This document shows, one piece after another, positions 25,701 to 40,100 of a stretch of DNA of 64,000 nt. A model generated the notes under the pieces. The model searched no databases. It was given only the letters and a program-made list of their open reading frames with translations, and was not told where the DNA came from. This DNA is from Escarpia spicata (taxonomy: Eukaryota > Annelida > Polychaeta > Sabellida > Siboglinidae), in assembly GCA_963995525.1 (NCBI GenBank), contig OZ023205.1, positions 48,594,408 through 48,658,407 on the forward strand, written 5' to 3'. How positions within the stretch are numbered: position 1 is the stretch's first letter; each line of letters starts with the position of its first letter. Both the position numbers and the translations under genes were made by a program.

Positions 25701-28700
25701 CAAATGCTGGAGGGTCAGTATCTTCCTGTACAAAAACTTATTTGAAAAAGCACACAACACTTCTGTGGTCTCCTTGTCGGTATCAATCTTGCCACCATCT
25801 TCCTTGTCAAGCTGTGACACACCAACCTTCACTTTCTGACTCTCTCTCACATATCCAAAGAATTTCTTTGGATTTTTCTTGAAATTGTTCACAAGCTTCT
25901 TCTCAAAGTGTGTATTTGCGCGCTTGCACTCATTTGTCGCTGAATGTCTGTTTCACGTACTCCATTTAGTCTTATGTTTCTACCTATGAACACATATTTC
26001 TTTCACAGTTCATGTCTCTTCTTAACAAACTTGCGAACTTGATTTGTCATCCATGCACATTTAGTATTTACTCTGCTTAATTATCCTCCTTTTCATTTTC
26101 GGCACAAACTTCTCTACAAGTTCACCCAGGTGTGTTTTTAACATGATCCAACATTCATTTCCATATTTGTCTTCAAATAGACTGTTTATTTCTTCCTATC
26201 GAACCATAGTTGTCTTTCCAGAAATTCACTTTTTCCTCTGCCTTATCACTGTTTTTATGAGATCCATGTATGTAATGTAGGACCATAACAAGCCGACATG
26301 GTCACTCTTCCTTAGTGGGGCTAGGTATGTCAAGTTGTCCACATATACTCCTTGTTTGTGAATATCAGATCCAGCTTGGAAGGTTCCTGCCCCTCTCTGT
26401 ATCTTGTTGGTTCATATAGTTAAGGTAGGTAGTATGGATTCCACCAAAAATCTTTAGTTTTCAACACAGATCAACCATATTTGGTATGCAGATACATACC
26501 AACATAGTTAAGGTTTTTTTTTCATGTTTTGCATAAATTATGCAAATTAGGTATCCAATATGGCCACCATAATAGGGAAAATTAGGTATTTTTTGCCGCG
26601 CTCTAACCAAAAACTTATTCAAGTTACAAGCTTGTAATTTAGCACAGGGATTACTGTTATGCATACCTACTGCATGAATATCACAGAAATCAGATATGTT
26701 GTGTTGTTTACGTGAAAAAAGATTTTTTGTCGAAAAAAACTATTTTGTGTAACTCTTTCACATAATTAATGCCTATAATTCAGAAACCATTAAATATATT
26801 ATGATTTCTTTTAATTCTTGCAGTAGATATACTCATTAGGCACTGTGGTGCAAAATGTTTTGCAGTTATACCCAGTATTTATTCTACTAGAGCGCAGCAA
26901 CTTTAAGTACTCACAGCAAAAATGGTATTCCGAGAAAACGATGATAAGGTAATTTTGTATAACCAAATTCTGCCAAAAGGCGTCCGAAGAAACTTCAATA
27001 TTGCCACTTTTTATTACTTTTTCAGCTAATATACTAACTGCATATTGAGGTAAGGATATGAAAGTACATAAATAGCAAAGAAAGTCCTTTTCCAAAAAAA
27101 TGTCAAAAATCACTTTTTGAATCCATACTACCTACCTTAACGTGTTGAACCATACACATGTCGTGTCTTCTCCAAAAATCTGTAAGGAAAACTCCCTTCC
27201 ATACAGTCTGTCCACCTCACTCAAGTTAAAGTCTCCCATTAACAAAAAATACGAGCCACTTATCCCATTCACCAAGTTGAGAAGGTGTAACATTTGTTCA
27301 AATGTTGACATTACTGCTCGTTGATCTATAGCACACACCAATCAACAACATATCACTACAGTTCAACATGATACTGCACCATGCCGAGTCATTGAAACCA
27401 GACTCTGTCAACTCCTTGCGAGGTTGAGATGGTAGAGACTTGTGGACCATTAGAATTGTACCACCTCCTACTGTGTCTGTTCTATCGCATCGATACAATT
27501 GAAGGAAGCATAGATCTGTAATTGCTGCACTTGCCCATGTCTCTGTAATACCTGTTAATTTTGGTTTGTATTCCTGAGCTGTTGCCTTGAATTCATCCAT
27601 GTTATTAACAATATTTTGTGTATTTGTGTAATAACAATTAATAAAATAAACACTCCGTGCGCCGTTGTCAAAATGTCCCGGTGCAGTGTGCTGAGAGAAC
27701 TGATGAAATTTAACATTTGAGCGTAGTTTGTCTATGTTGGTTTTCGTCTGAGAGTCTACCCCCTCCCGGCCTGCTCCCTTGGCCTATTGTGTACTATGTT
27801 GTTGTTTACAAAGTAATACCCCACCTGCCACACCTCTACTCTACCACATCCTCTACCCCCATCCTTCTGCCTACTACCCTACCTGCCATACCTCTACTCT
27901 ACCACATCCTCTACCCCCTTCCCCCACCCTTCTCCCTTCTACCCTATCTGCCATACCTCTACTCTACCACATCCTCTACCCCTTCACCCACCCTTCTCCC
28001 TTCTACCCTATCTGCCATACCTCTACTCTACCACATCCTCTACCCCTTCACCCACTCTTCTGGCTACTACCCTACCTGCCATACCTCTACTCTACCACAT
28101 CCTCTACCCCTTCACCCACCCTTCTGGCTACTACCCTACCTGCCATACCTCTACTCTACCACATCCTCTACCCCTTCACCCACCCTTCTGGCTACTACCC
28201 TACCTGCCATACCTCTACTCTACCACATCCTCTACCCCTTCACCCACCCTTCTGGCTACTACCCTACCTGCCATACCTCTACTCTACCACATCCTCTACC
28301 CCTTCACCCACCCTTCTGGCTACTACCCTACCTGCCATACCTCTACTCTACCACATCCTCTACCCCTTCACCCACCCTTCTGGCTACTACCCTACCTGCC
28401 ATACCTCTACTCTACCACATCCTCTACCCCTTCACCCACCCTTCTGGCTACTACCCTACCTGCCATACCTCTACTCTACCACATCCTCTACCCCCATCCT
28501 TCAGCCTACTATCCTACCTGCCATACCTCTACTCTACCACATCCTCTACCCCCTTCACCCACCCTTCTGGCTACTACCCTACCTGCCATACCTCTACTCT
28601 ACCACATCCTCTACCCCCTTCACCCACCCTTCTGGCTACTACCCTACCTGCCATACCTCTACTCTACCACATCCTCTACCCCTTGACCCACCCTTCTGGC

Positions 28701-31700
28701 TACTACCCTACCTGCCATACCTCTACTCTACCACATTCTCTACCCCCTTCCCCCATCCTTCTGCCTACTACCCTACCTGCCATACCTCTACTCTACCACA
28801 TTCTCTACCCCTTTCACCCACCCTTCTGGCTACTACCCTACATCCCACATCTCTAGTCTACCACATCCTCTACCCCTTCCCCCACCCTTCTGCCTACTAC
28901 TCTACCTGCCATACCTCTACTCTACCACATCCTCTACCCCCTTCCCCCATCCTTCCGCCTACTACCCTACCTGCCATACCTCTACTGTACCATATCCTCT
29001 GCCCCCTTCCCCCACCTTTCTGCCTACTACCCTACCTGTCAGACCTCTACTCTACCACATCCTCTACCCTCTTCCCCCATCTTTCTGCCTACTACCCTAC
29101 CTGCCATACCTCTACTCTACCACATCCTCTACCCCTTGACCCACCCTTCTGGCTACTACCCTACCTGCCATACCTCTACTCTACCACATCCTCTACCCTC
29201 TTCCCCCATCCTTCTGCCTACTACCCTACCTGCCATACCTCTACTCTACCACATCCTCTACCCCCTTCACCCACCCTTCTGGCTACTACCCTACCTCCCA
29301 CACCTCTAGTCTACCACATCCTCTACCCCTTCCCCCACCCTTCTGCATACTACTCTACCTGCCATACCTCTACTCTACCACATCCTCTACCCCTTCCCCC
29401 ATCCTTCTGCCTACTACTCTACCTGCCATACCTCTACTGTACCATATCCTCTGCCCCCTTCCCCCACCCGTCTGCCTACTACCCTACCTGCCATACCTCT
29501 ACTCTATCACATCCTCTACCCCCTTCCCCCACCCTTCTGCCTACTATCCTACCTGTCACACCTCTACTCTACCACATCCTCTACCCCCTTCCCCCATCCT
29601 TCTGCCTACTACCCTACCTGCCATACCTCTACTCTACCACATCCACTACCCCTTGACCCACCCTTCTGGCTACTACCCTACCTGCCATACCTCTACTCTA
29701 CCACATCCTCTACCCCTTTCACCCACCCTTCTGCCTACTACCCTACCTGTCACACCTCTACTCTACCACATCCTCTACCCCCTCCCCCCATCCTTCTGCC
29801 TACTACCCTACCTACCATACCTCTACTCTACCACATCCCATACCCCCTTCCCCCATCCTTCAGCCTACTACCCTACCTGCCATACATCTGCTCTACTACA
29901 TCCTCTACCCCTTCCCCCATCCTTCAACCTACTACCTTACCTGCCACACCTCTACTCTATCACATCCTCTATCCCCTTCCCCCATCCTTCAGCCTACTAC
30001 CCTACCTGCCATACATCTACTCTACCACATCCTCCACCCCCTTCCCCCATCTTTCTGCCTACTATCCTACCTGTCACACCTCTACTCTACCACATCCTCT
30101 ACCCCCTTCCCCCATCCTTCTGCCTACTACCCTACCTGCCATACCTCTACTCTACCACATCCACTACCCCTTGACCCACCCTTCTGGCTACTACCCTACC
30201 TGCCATACCTCTACTCTACCACATCCTCTACCCCTTTCACCCACCCTTCTGCCTACTACCCTACCTGTCACACCTCTACTCTACCACATCCTCTACCCCC
30301 TCCCCCCATCCTTCTGCCTACTACCCTACCTACCATACCTCTACTCTACCACATCCCATACCCCCTTCCCCCATCCTTCAGCCTACTACCCTACCTGCCA
30401 TACATCTGCTCTACTACATCCTCTACCCCTTCCCCCATCCTTCAACCTACTACCTTACCTGCCACACCTCTACTCTACCACATCCTCTATCCCCTTCCCC
30501 CATCCTTCAGCCTACTACCCTACCTGCCATACATCTACTCTACCACATCCTCCACCCCCTTCCCCCATCTTTCTGCCTACTGCCCTACCTGCCATACCCC
30601 TCTACCCCCTTCCCATATCCAAGAGATCTTTAAAACTGTGCCATCTTCACAACCTCCATACAACATAATCATCAGCATGCATTGCCATAAAAAGGAAGAA
30701 GATGAAGAAGCTATAACCAGGCTGGCCCATCTGGACCCGTTTTGGTCCAGATTGACTTGTCTGCAGCTGCCTTGTTCTTGTGTGATACAACTGTTTAATA
30801 TGTATCCTATGCCCATTTAGTTTTTTAATAATTGTGTGCAACCAATTACAATTTATGTATCCAGTACGTCTTGATTTGCCTACATTCCTCCAAATTTTTG
30901 GCCATACCTCTGTGCAGCTTTACCTTTGCCACCAATTTTGATAAAGGTCATATACATGACATACTATTGGTGCATGGCATCTCATAAATCAAACATTCTA
31001 GTTTTCTTGGTGTTCAAAATTAGCCCCATTCTGTCGTAAGCTTCTGTGAAAATGTCTACTATCTTCTGTAGATCTTCTGTATGACTGCTGAATTGAGCAT
31101 CATCTGCATAGATATCAAAGAACTTTCAGCTACACTGCCACTGGTAGATGTCTTATTTTCGATCTTCAGCCTGCTGAAATTGAATAACTTCCCAACAGTG
31201 TGACAAAAGTATTTGTACACCTGAGTTTTCCAGCCTTAAGTTGTACCATTGCAGCAAGAAAGATGGACAAGAGCATTGGTGCTACGAGACATCCCTGTTT
31301 AACACCAGTTTTTATTGTGAACAGATCTGTGGTAGACCCATTACATAGAATTCTTATAGATCTGCATGTTATCATGTAGGATTAAAATTATGTTTGTCAA
31401 CTTAGTTAGGCAGCCCTATCGCTGAAGAATCTTCCAGAAAGCGTATGTAAGTTTGTATGTAGTGATGACTGACTTGATGACATCACTGATGAAATGTCCG
31501 TTAGGTTTCTCTGCTTGCCTCACAGTTGCAGAAGTTTATTTCCCCTATCAAGTGTTGTCCGATTAACTTCCAGCAATTCTCAAATTGTTTATTTTAATCA
31601 TCCCCCTAGCAGATCTCCTAAGCATTGTTAGCTGAATCAAATTAGTAATTGACTTTGCCGGTCATGACTTCCACCTGTGAGAACAGTTCCCCATACATTA

Positions 31701-34700
31701 TAATTCAAAGATGAGTCCCTCGACATCTGGGAATCCCTATAATGATCATCTGTTAGACCATTCTTATGAGCGGCTGAGTGGTATTGCGTATTCAAATAAT
31801 GACTTCTTCCTCAACATTACACATGACACAAATAAGAGTTGGCTGAAATGAAAACGAGTCGAACAGTCCTGCTAACGTTATTGGCTGAGCTTAACCTTGG
31901 AGTTTCGCAAGGTGATCAAGCAGGGCATACAGAGACTGATGTAATCCGCAGCGCCCCCTAGCATGTGAGGATGGTTTTAATCCTCATCACTGAGTGTTGT
32001 GTATTTTGTATACAACTGGTAACTTGATTGTTGAAAATGTTTCATTTAATATTATTATAATTTTAAAATTGTTATTATGTACATTCACTGTTACTGTTGT
32101 CCTTTGTATCTAGCTATGAGGCAAGTATAAGTTAGTATTATATGGGAGTCTTCCAGTATAGATCAGACACATACACTTGTGTCCCTTGGTGCGGTATACA
32201 GGAATACTGTACATATCCATGTATCCATAGCATACAACATTTTGTTTGTCATGCAGTTACAAATCTCTAGACTTCTGTAGATCGATTATATGATAAAATA
32301 TGCTGCACACAGTCATAGTGCCAGTTTTTGACAAATGCATGGAATTAATTAATGATCAAATCTGCCTGCATTGAATACATTTACAAATACTAATCCAATA
32401 CCTGTGCCAATATCTTCTGAGCACCCATTAGTCTGGGTTCACATTATTGGACATCCAAAGCATAATGAAGATGCATCAGTTTGCATTACTTACTTGAAAA
32501 CTTATCTAATTATCCTGCCATTTTCCCAGTACATATTTAAATCTACTATCTTTATAATTCCCCTGACTGGCTTACTTGGGTTAGAAAATATACATGAGGT
32601 AATCAACAAGTTTTATATTGTAAATTACTGTAAACTAATCAACATGTTGCACTTCATAATGGTAAATTATTCTCCAGACGTTTGTATAAACAAATTCTGT
32701 CCTTGTGTTTAAATATAATTTATCTTTAATGTCAACAAATCAGATGAATATTACTTGTTCTGTTTGGAATGATGTATGCTGCTCAAGGCATCTTCATATA
32801 TAACATGTATACAGTGATTATTATGGGATGTTTTTCTATCCCTGACATGGATGCCAGACAAAGGTGTCAGTAGAACAGACCTGCAACTTCTAATATTTAA
32901 TTTGAAAGACTGTCCCTTGGGTATTTTCAATCTGCCTTTTCTAGCAATGCAATTGAATATGAATATGATTACTCAAACATTTTCAAAAGGTTATGCTTAC
33001 CAGTTTCAATGACTCCATCTCTGGTAAGAGGAAGTGTTGATTGACAGTGCCATCTACTGTTGTAGCAAACCCAACTTGTCAACTGAGTCTGGCCATGAAC
33101 AGATCCCCTATGTCTTGTCTGGCACGGAGAACATCAAGACAATAGAGGTGGAACTTCAGAGAGATCTTGAAGAACTCAAGATAAAAATAGAAGAAAATGA
33201 ACAAGTCTACGGCATTATCAACCCGAAATACACCAGGTAAGATACACCATACTCTACTTAATGGAATCACAGTGTGCTGGATTAATTTTGCTATTAAGAA
33301 TCTGGAGGAAAATTTGCATTAAGTATACGTGCATGTAAAACATTTACCTAGTAGGTCTTAGTATTTTGCAATGATGTCCATTTTTATAGACTTATTATTA
33401 AAATATGGAGGAAACGTTTGATTTGCTAGATATTTATCACTTAATTATGAATTATATTTTCAAGCAAACCTTTCATCTAGGTAGGTCTTATTGTAGTGTA
33501 ATTTGTACAGGTGGAACTTCTACAAACTGTAGTGTTATAAATAGAGACAAAGATTATTAACAATCCGACAAGATGATGTCAGCTACTGTGAAATCCATGA
33601 CCACAATCTAATCCTATAGCGGATTATGTTAATAACTTAATATTACATTGATTAAATCGCGGTTATCTGTTCCATTACCCAGAATCACCTAGGGTAATAA
33701 TAGGTCATTATTAGCAGGAAGTGTGCTGAATCAGTTGCACTTGAAGGTAGTTGCAGCCATTTTGGCAGGTAGTGTACTGTCAACAAATTTATTTAAATAC
33801 CGTACTGAGCGTATGTATTCGGACACTTAAAAATAATTAAATTATCATCTGTCCCAAAACATACGGTGCACAAAAATAATTCTCAGATTCACTGCCCCAA
33901 TACTTCGGGACACAAACAAGACCTGACATCATGTCGTCCTCGTCTATTGCCCTGTTAGTAACTATTTTTTAGTGTCTCAATGACCCTATATTCCGTGTTT
34001 CCGAATACATAGGAACACAAATAATTATATTTATTAAGGTGTCCCAAAACATAGAGTGCAGAAAAATAATAATTTTTCTAGATTTTTAGGGTGTCCAAAA
34101 CATACGTTGTCTCAATACATATGGTCATTACGGTATTAGATTGTTCTATATAGTTTATTTAAGAACATTATATTAAAACACAAGGGACAGTCAACCTGTG
34201 TTTAATACATATGTGAACTCAGAATCAATTTATTTGACCTATAAATACGATACATATACAATGAATAACGTAAGTAATAGAAAAGGTCGGGAGACTCCCA
34301 TTAAGATATATAATATCGCTAGCACAGGAGCCACCCATAAATATAAACAACAACAAAATTTATATGACACAAATCAGAATAGCATATGACTTGTTTTTAG
34401 TCTTTTGGACCAAAGGTTCAACAGACTTATGCCATCACTCTGCGTTTGCTGTGTGCCGTTAGCTGCCGTATCTCAGAAACCGCTCAGCAACTTTTTCTCT
34501 CATTTTGCATAGACGTATCTTAGGGTACTGCCACTATGCACGAGAAATCTGTATTTGATTGAATAATTCTAAGGGCACCTCAGGGCCCCCCAAAATGCTA
34601 AATTTTCCTACTATTTCCCTATGGCTGTAAGCTTCCTGCACTGATCTTTTTTATAATTGCCACTGATCTCTATTTATAACTGGATAGTGGACTTTGCCCT

Positions 34701-37112
34701 ATCTCTGATCACTGGGGTTGCTGAGTGGAGCGGCCAGCTGTAAGCCTGTGTGTATTGGGCTAGCCTTGGCTCACTGCCTGCCATTATCCCAGTGTCAAAC
34801 AGAATGCCTCCATGTGGGATGTAATTATAATGTGTAGTGGGAATCCTTACTGCACTGGCAGAACCTGAGAAACTTTAAAACAGCAATAAACACAATTATC
34901 AATGCAGTATAAAGATATGATCTAGGATTAAAATAAAAAACTTAGGTATAAAATAATATATAAAATAACTTAGGTATTCGAAAAGGTTAAAGCATATTTA
35001 GTAAAAATTATAAGGAATATTATTCAGATGTTTTACTATACATGTTGTAGCTATTACTTAACTCCAATTCAATCAGTATTATGTCATTAATTGCAACTGT
35101 TTTTAAGTAAAAATGCAAGCTATGTATCTGTACCTTGTGAACAAATAAAGTTTTATTATAGTTCACCTCTCTTCGTTTCCATTCTGGGGGAGGGTGGTAG
35201 GGGCAAAATGAGAACAAAAAATGTGTGCACATTTTCTTAAACAACCTTTAACTGTGCTACAAGCGAGATTGCAGCTCACCAACTCTCCTGCTAGGTTTCT
35301 ACAACCACTGGAAATCAGCCTAAGTAGCAGAGTATTGGAATAAAATTCTACAGTATTTTTAATAACACATTAACTAATATATACAATCTTCACGAAACGG
35401 TCTACTCAAATTTTTAATTTCCAGGTGTATCTTCACTGGCATGCATATAGTCTCCACTAAACATATGAACATGTTACTTCCATCATAACCCTTAATAATC
35501 TGTAACTATGATTCACCAAAAACCATTTCATTAATAATTACAAACTCACAACATTATAGTCCAAAGGACTTCAGGATCTCTTGGCCCATTTTTATAGTTG
35601 ATAATAACTCAATGTATCAACATACATACAGAATACAAAGACTGATTATATGTACTCGTGTGCACATTGATGTACATATGGATACTTAGGTATATGTTTC
35701 AATATGTATTACGAATTTAAAATAAAGCAATTATGAATACGACAACTGGATTCATTCAAAATTTAAAATAAAAAAGTTTTTTGTGTATGGTTGAAAAACC
35801 ATATATTAATTGTTGGATTTTATAAATGTCATCCAACTTGAAGTCTTAAAAATAGGACTTGTGTGAGCATTATATTTACTTAAGGATATTATTCGTATTG
35901 CTTTTTTCTGTAATTTGAAAATTCGATGGGCCTGATCACCCCATAAAAGTAAGCCATAATTAATATGAGGGAGAATAAGAGCATTGTACATAATATATAA
36001 TGTATTAAATGGTAAACAAGTTTTTTATTTAATATGCCTATTGTTTTAGATATTTGTTAGTTATTTGCTATTTTGTTTGTATAACTGCCAGTTTAAATGG
36101 TTATTTATTGTGATGCCTAAAAAATTGAAATCATTTACATATTCAATGTGTAAATGATTTCATACAATCATTACGGTATTAGATTATTCTGTATAGTCTA
36201 TATGATTGAATCATGAATATATACTGGTACGTAAGTGCAAACCCAAAGATAAATTAGAATCTTAGCATAGTAAATGTTATCACGGATTTATCACTATGTG
36301 ACAGAATCATGAATGTAGACCAGAAAACATATCACAATATTCGAATCCAATTACGGATCATGTTAATATTACTTATAATGATGCCATCACAGGCGCCACA
36401 GAACTATAAGTATCTCTTGGCAAATAGCAACATTAACAGCAGTTAGTAGTGCACGTAATTACGTTGTTGATGACCAGGGTATTCAGGGAGTGTAATGTCC
36501 ATTAGTACTTAACAAAGTCACTAATGATTATCCAAGTACCTCTAATTGGCAAAGATTATTCTATATTTATAACTACATTACTTGATGACAAATTGCTATA
36601 GTTATAGACCGTTGGTTGTGTACATTGATTAAATGTACCTAATTATAATTGAGCTAGCACATACCATGTATTTTAACATTTTTCCCCTAGATGGTTTGTG
36701 TCTCAGGTGCTAAGCTTTCAGGGATCCATCTGTGCCCAGGGGTAGAACTTCAGCATTTATTTTACTGGACAGCAGGACTAGTAAAGACAAAAGTTTACTA
36801 GTCCGCCAAAAGGTTTACTAGTCCTGAAAATATCAATGGGGCACAGTGCCCCATTGGAAGGAAAGTAACGTCTTCATTTTTTAAAGTTCTTGCCAATTAT
36901 GGGTTTATACTTCAAGTTAGATGGACGTTATTCGATTGGTTTCTGCGATTGTTCCGAGCTACATAAACCACCAAACAGTTACTGTACTTATTTTTGCCTG
37001 TTTGCTTGCTGGGAGTGTAGGCCTGTTGTCTGCTTATGGCCATTTTCTCAATTTCTCACACATGAATACACAGACACGCACACACGTACACATGCACGCA
37101 CGCACACCCACA

Positions 37113-37184
<72 letters not shown>

Positions 37185-40100
37185 CATATACACACACACA
37201 CACACTGCTGTTGTTACCCTGGGTATATAATACCATATCTGTCATAATATCGTAATTTATTCCATTACAGTTCCCAGCCCCTCCCACCAGATATCAGTCA
37301 TTTTCGGAAAGAAAGAGAACAAGTCTTCAAACGGGCTCTTCGGGTACGTGCAATCCCACAAATAAGAAAAAATAAATTCTGAACGTATTACTACTACATT
37401 GCTAGATTGTAAGATTTTGAATGTACACTGCATCTTCAAGTTTGCAATCGGGTGCAGTAGATGTTAACTGGTAAATAGTTGTAGCCGTCATGTCACAATG
37501 AAATCATTAGATTTGCCCAGTTCAAGAATACATTCATGGGATATTTAATCCAAGAAGTGACCACTGAAAATCCTCTAGCAAACTGTTCCTATAAAATTCT
37601 TAACTGCTAATATTTGTCATAAAGATGAATGAGGTCTAATTTTATTGCTAAAGGAATGCTTTATTATAATAAAATTATAATAACTATATCACATACTCAA
37701 ATTATGGGGATATTACTATCTCAACTTAATCCAAAAAATAGTAAAAAACAAACATTTCTGCTGTCAGATAATTACTGAGTGGCTGTACACCCTACATCCA
37801 GTGAGACAAATATAGCCATATATATTAGCTGCCAAATGAAAAAATGAAACAAATCCATTGAGAACTTAAAAAAAAATTATTTTATGATTTTTTCCGACAT
37901 AAAAATAGGCCGATTCAAGCAGGCCGGAAATACACCTCAAATTACGGTATTACAATGATCGTTAATCACTTCCGTGCTCCTCAAATTTAGCTTAACTTTA
38001 TTCAACAGGTGGCAGCATATATACACTGCTTGTTGTGACATGGTTTTTCATTCGCTGCTTCTGGTCATAATCTGACCAATAGGAAACAGTGTCACAACAA
38101 ATTCGCATTTCCGCGCTCATGGCGCTCAAACAAGATGAAATCACGACTCATGCGGCACGAAATGATGGCGGGGATCGAAACGGCACCACTACCAGCCAAG
38201 AAGAAACGTGTGGTGCAAACGTTTATAACAGCACGCCGCAGACATGGCCCGTAGGGTCAAGTTTAAAGAAGGGGGTCGGCTTTACATACTGCCGGATACC
38301 CAAAAATAATTTTCCTATTTCTCATGGTCGCTGGTGGCCGGGATAATTGCAGGTACTGACTAGTACTAGTGACAGAGTAGTGGGTGTTGTACTTGTAGTG
38401 TCAGGTCAACTGACTGTACTAAGACTAGTACTAGTGACAGAGTAGTGGGTGTTGTACTTGTAGTGTCAGGTCAACTGACTGTACTAAGACTAGTACTAGT
38501 GACAGAGTAGTGGGTGTTGTACTTGTAGTGTCAGGTCAACTGACTGTACTAAGACTAGTACTAGTGACATAGTAGTGGGTGTTGTACTTGTAGTGTCAGG
38601 TCAACTGACTGTACTAAGACTAGTACTAGTGACAGAGTAGTGGGTGTTGTACTTGTAGTGTCAGGTCAACTGACTGTACTAAGACTAGTACTAGTGACAT
38701 AGTAGTGGGTGTTGTACTTGTAGTGTCAGGCCAACTGACAGTACTAAGACAAAGTTAGTGTATTTATTGAGTTTAGTCTATCATTTACAGCCTATAATAC
38801 AGTGATATGCTTATATATTAGAGTTGAGTAGACTAGACGATGTCGATGACTAGCGTAACATAATGGTTTTGCCAAAGTCTTTTGCCGTCCCCCAGCATGA
38901 CTTTGTGTTTGTCTTTGATCTAAGCTACTATACTGTGTAGTCTACAGCCTGGCCCTAGGTATACCGGCTACTAATATTAATCCTAATGACACCACAAATA
39001 GACAATGACGTGACGCGTTATAATTTGTCAAGTTTTTGTAGTCAGCATGCTGTTTTTGAAATTTACATAAAATCAGAATTACAATGTGTATAGACTCATT
39101 TACATTACAGTTACGCTTCTTCACGTTTGATTTTCATCAATGCTGGTCATGAACATCTACCTTACCTTGTTAACTGAACGCTTCAAAACACCTCATAGTT
39201 TATTAGAGCCAATTATGTTTTGGGTGCAACTATCATCATAGTCACAGTATTAAAATATTACTGACAGTAGTGTTCTATTCGTGACAATATCTGACACGGT
39301 TCTGATCTATTACTGACAGCAAGGTTATATTCCTGAAAATCAGTGTAAATGGGAAGATGGATTACTGACAGGAAGTTTTTGGGGTAGGCAGGTCTGCTAC
39401 CGCATTTGTTACCGTTGCAACCCATGCACTCGCCTGGAGAAACATTATGCTGCTAATTTGTTGAACTTTCATATCAAAAAACACCCCAACATCGTTCTAA
39501 CTATCTGAACTAACATAATAACCTTATTTATGAATACTGTCAGGCATTTTGTTAAAATATTGACGCATAAACTTTAGATAATCCGAAGTAAACTTTCGAA
39601 GTGGATAAGTTGCCGGACACCACTCCGCCATTTTGTTTTTGACTTTCGCTCTGGAGAGCTGATGACGCTACATATGAAACCATTGTTCTGAATCGCTGAA
39701 TTATGTCAGCCCACTGATGTCTTTTTTTTGGCAGAACGGCCAATGACAGAGCTTTCCATCAATAACACGTGTGCAGGGGTCTAGACTTTATGAATGGATG
39801 CATAAATTCAGTACGCAGGACGTAATAAAATCACCAACATGTGGGCGTCAACCTCGTCACTTGTTTTGTAAGCTAGATTGTGAATAGTTGTCGGTCTTTT
39901 GCAACGGACTGTACCTCGCCCCACGAAAGCTTCATCTCAGCTGAAATCACTCTCCTACGCCATCTCGGGACGACTTTAGGAATGCGGTCTTGATCCATTC
40001 TAAGGATGTGTCGAAGCCATCGCAAGCGTTGGCGTTTGAACTCTCGGACCACACTATTGCAGCCGGTCTTCTTATAGAGTTCCACATTGGATATTTTATT

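Larger units (their letters stand above)
22350..27810 (-). mobile_element. CR1-like LINE, minus strand, interrupted by two DNA transposons
   Basis: Read right to left: endonuclease at 27600-27140 (LTGITETWAS, LMGDFNLSEVD), its end at ~26400-26250 (LDLIFTNKEYM), a linker at 25892-25640 (KKFFGYVRESQKVKVGVSQL), the RT palm at 23690-22895 (LAKPLYYIF, SGVPQGSVLGSLLFLVYVND, FAEDTKIW in place of the usual FADD), and thumb at 22868-22350 (ERLQRLKLYSVNQRCLRGDL). The parts are separated by a hAT-like element (23662-25626) and a TTAA element (26424-27136). Several shifts and stops, plus the altered catalytic motif, make it dead. The 5' side runs into the pyrimidine array near 27810. Confidence 0.85.

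Noticed and set aside
27717..30668. Open frames of 379, 625, 173 and 165 codons rich in Pro, Leu, Tyr, Ser and Thr
   Set aside because: They are different reading frames of one 64-bp stop-free pyrimidine repeat, overlap one another, and have no start context, splice sites or domain.
32371..32712. Possible exon of 113 codons in intron 1
   Set aside because: No acceptor or donor in frame, no motif, and exons 1 and 2 already join in phase without it.
36738..36860. A possible further hAT element starting CAGGGGTAGAACTTCAGCA
   Set aside because: No inverted partner or target duplication could be found nearby.
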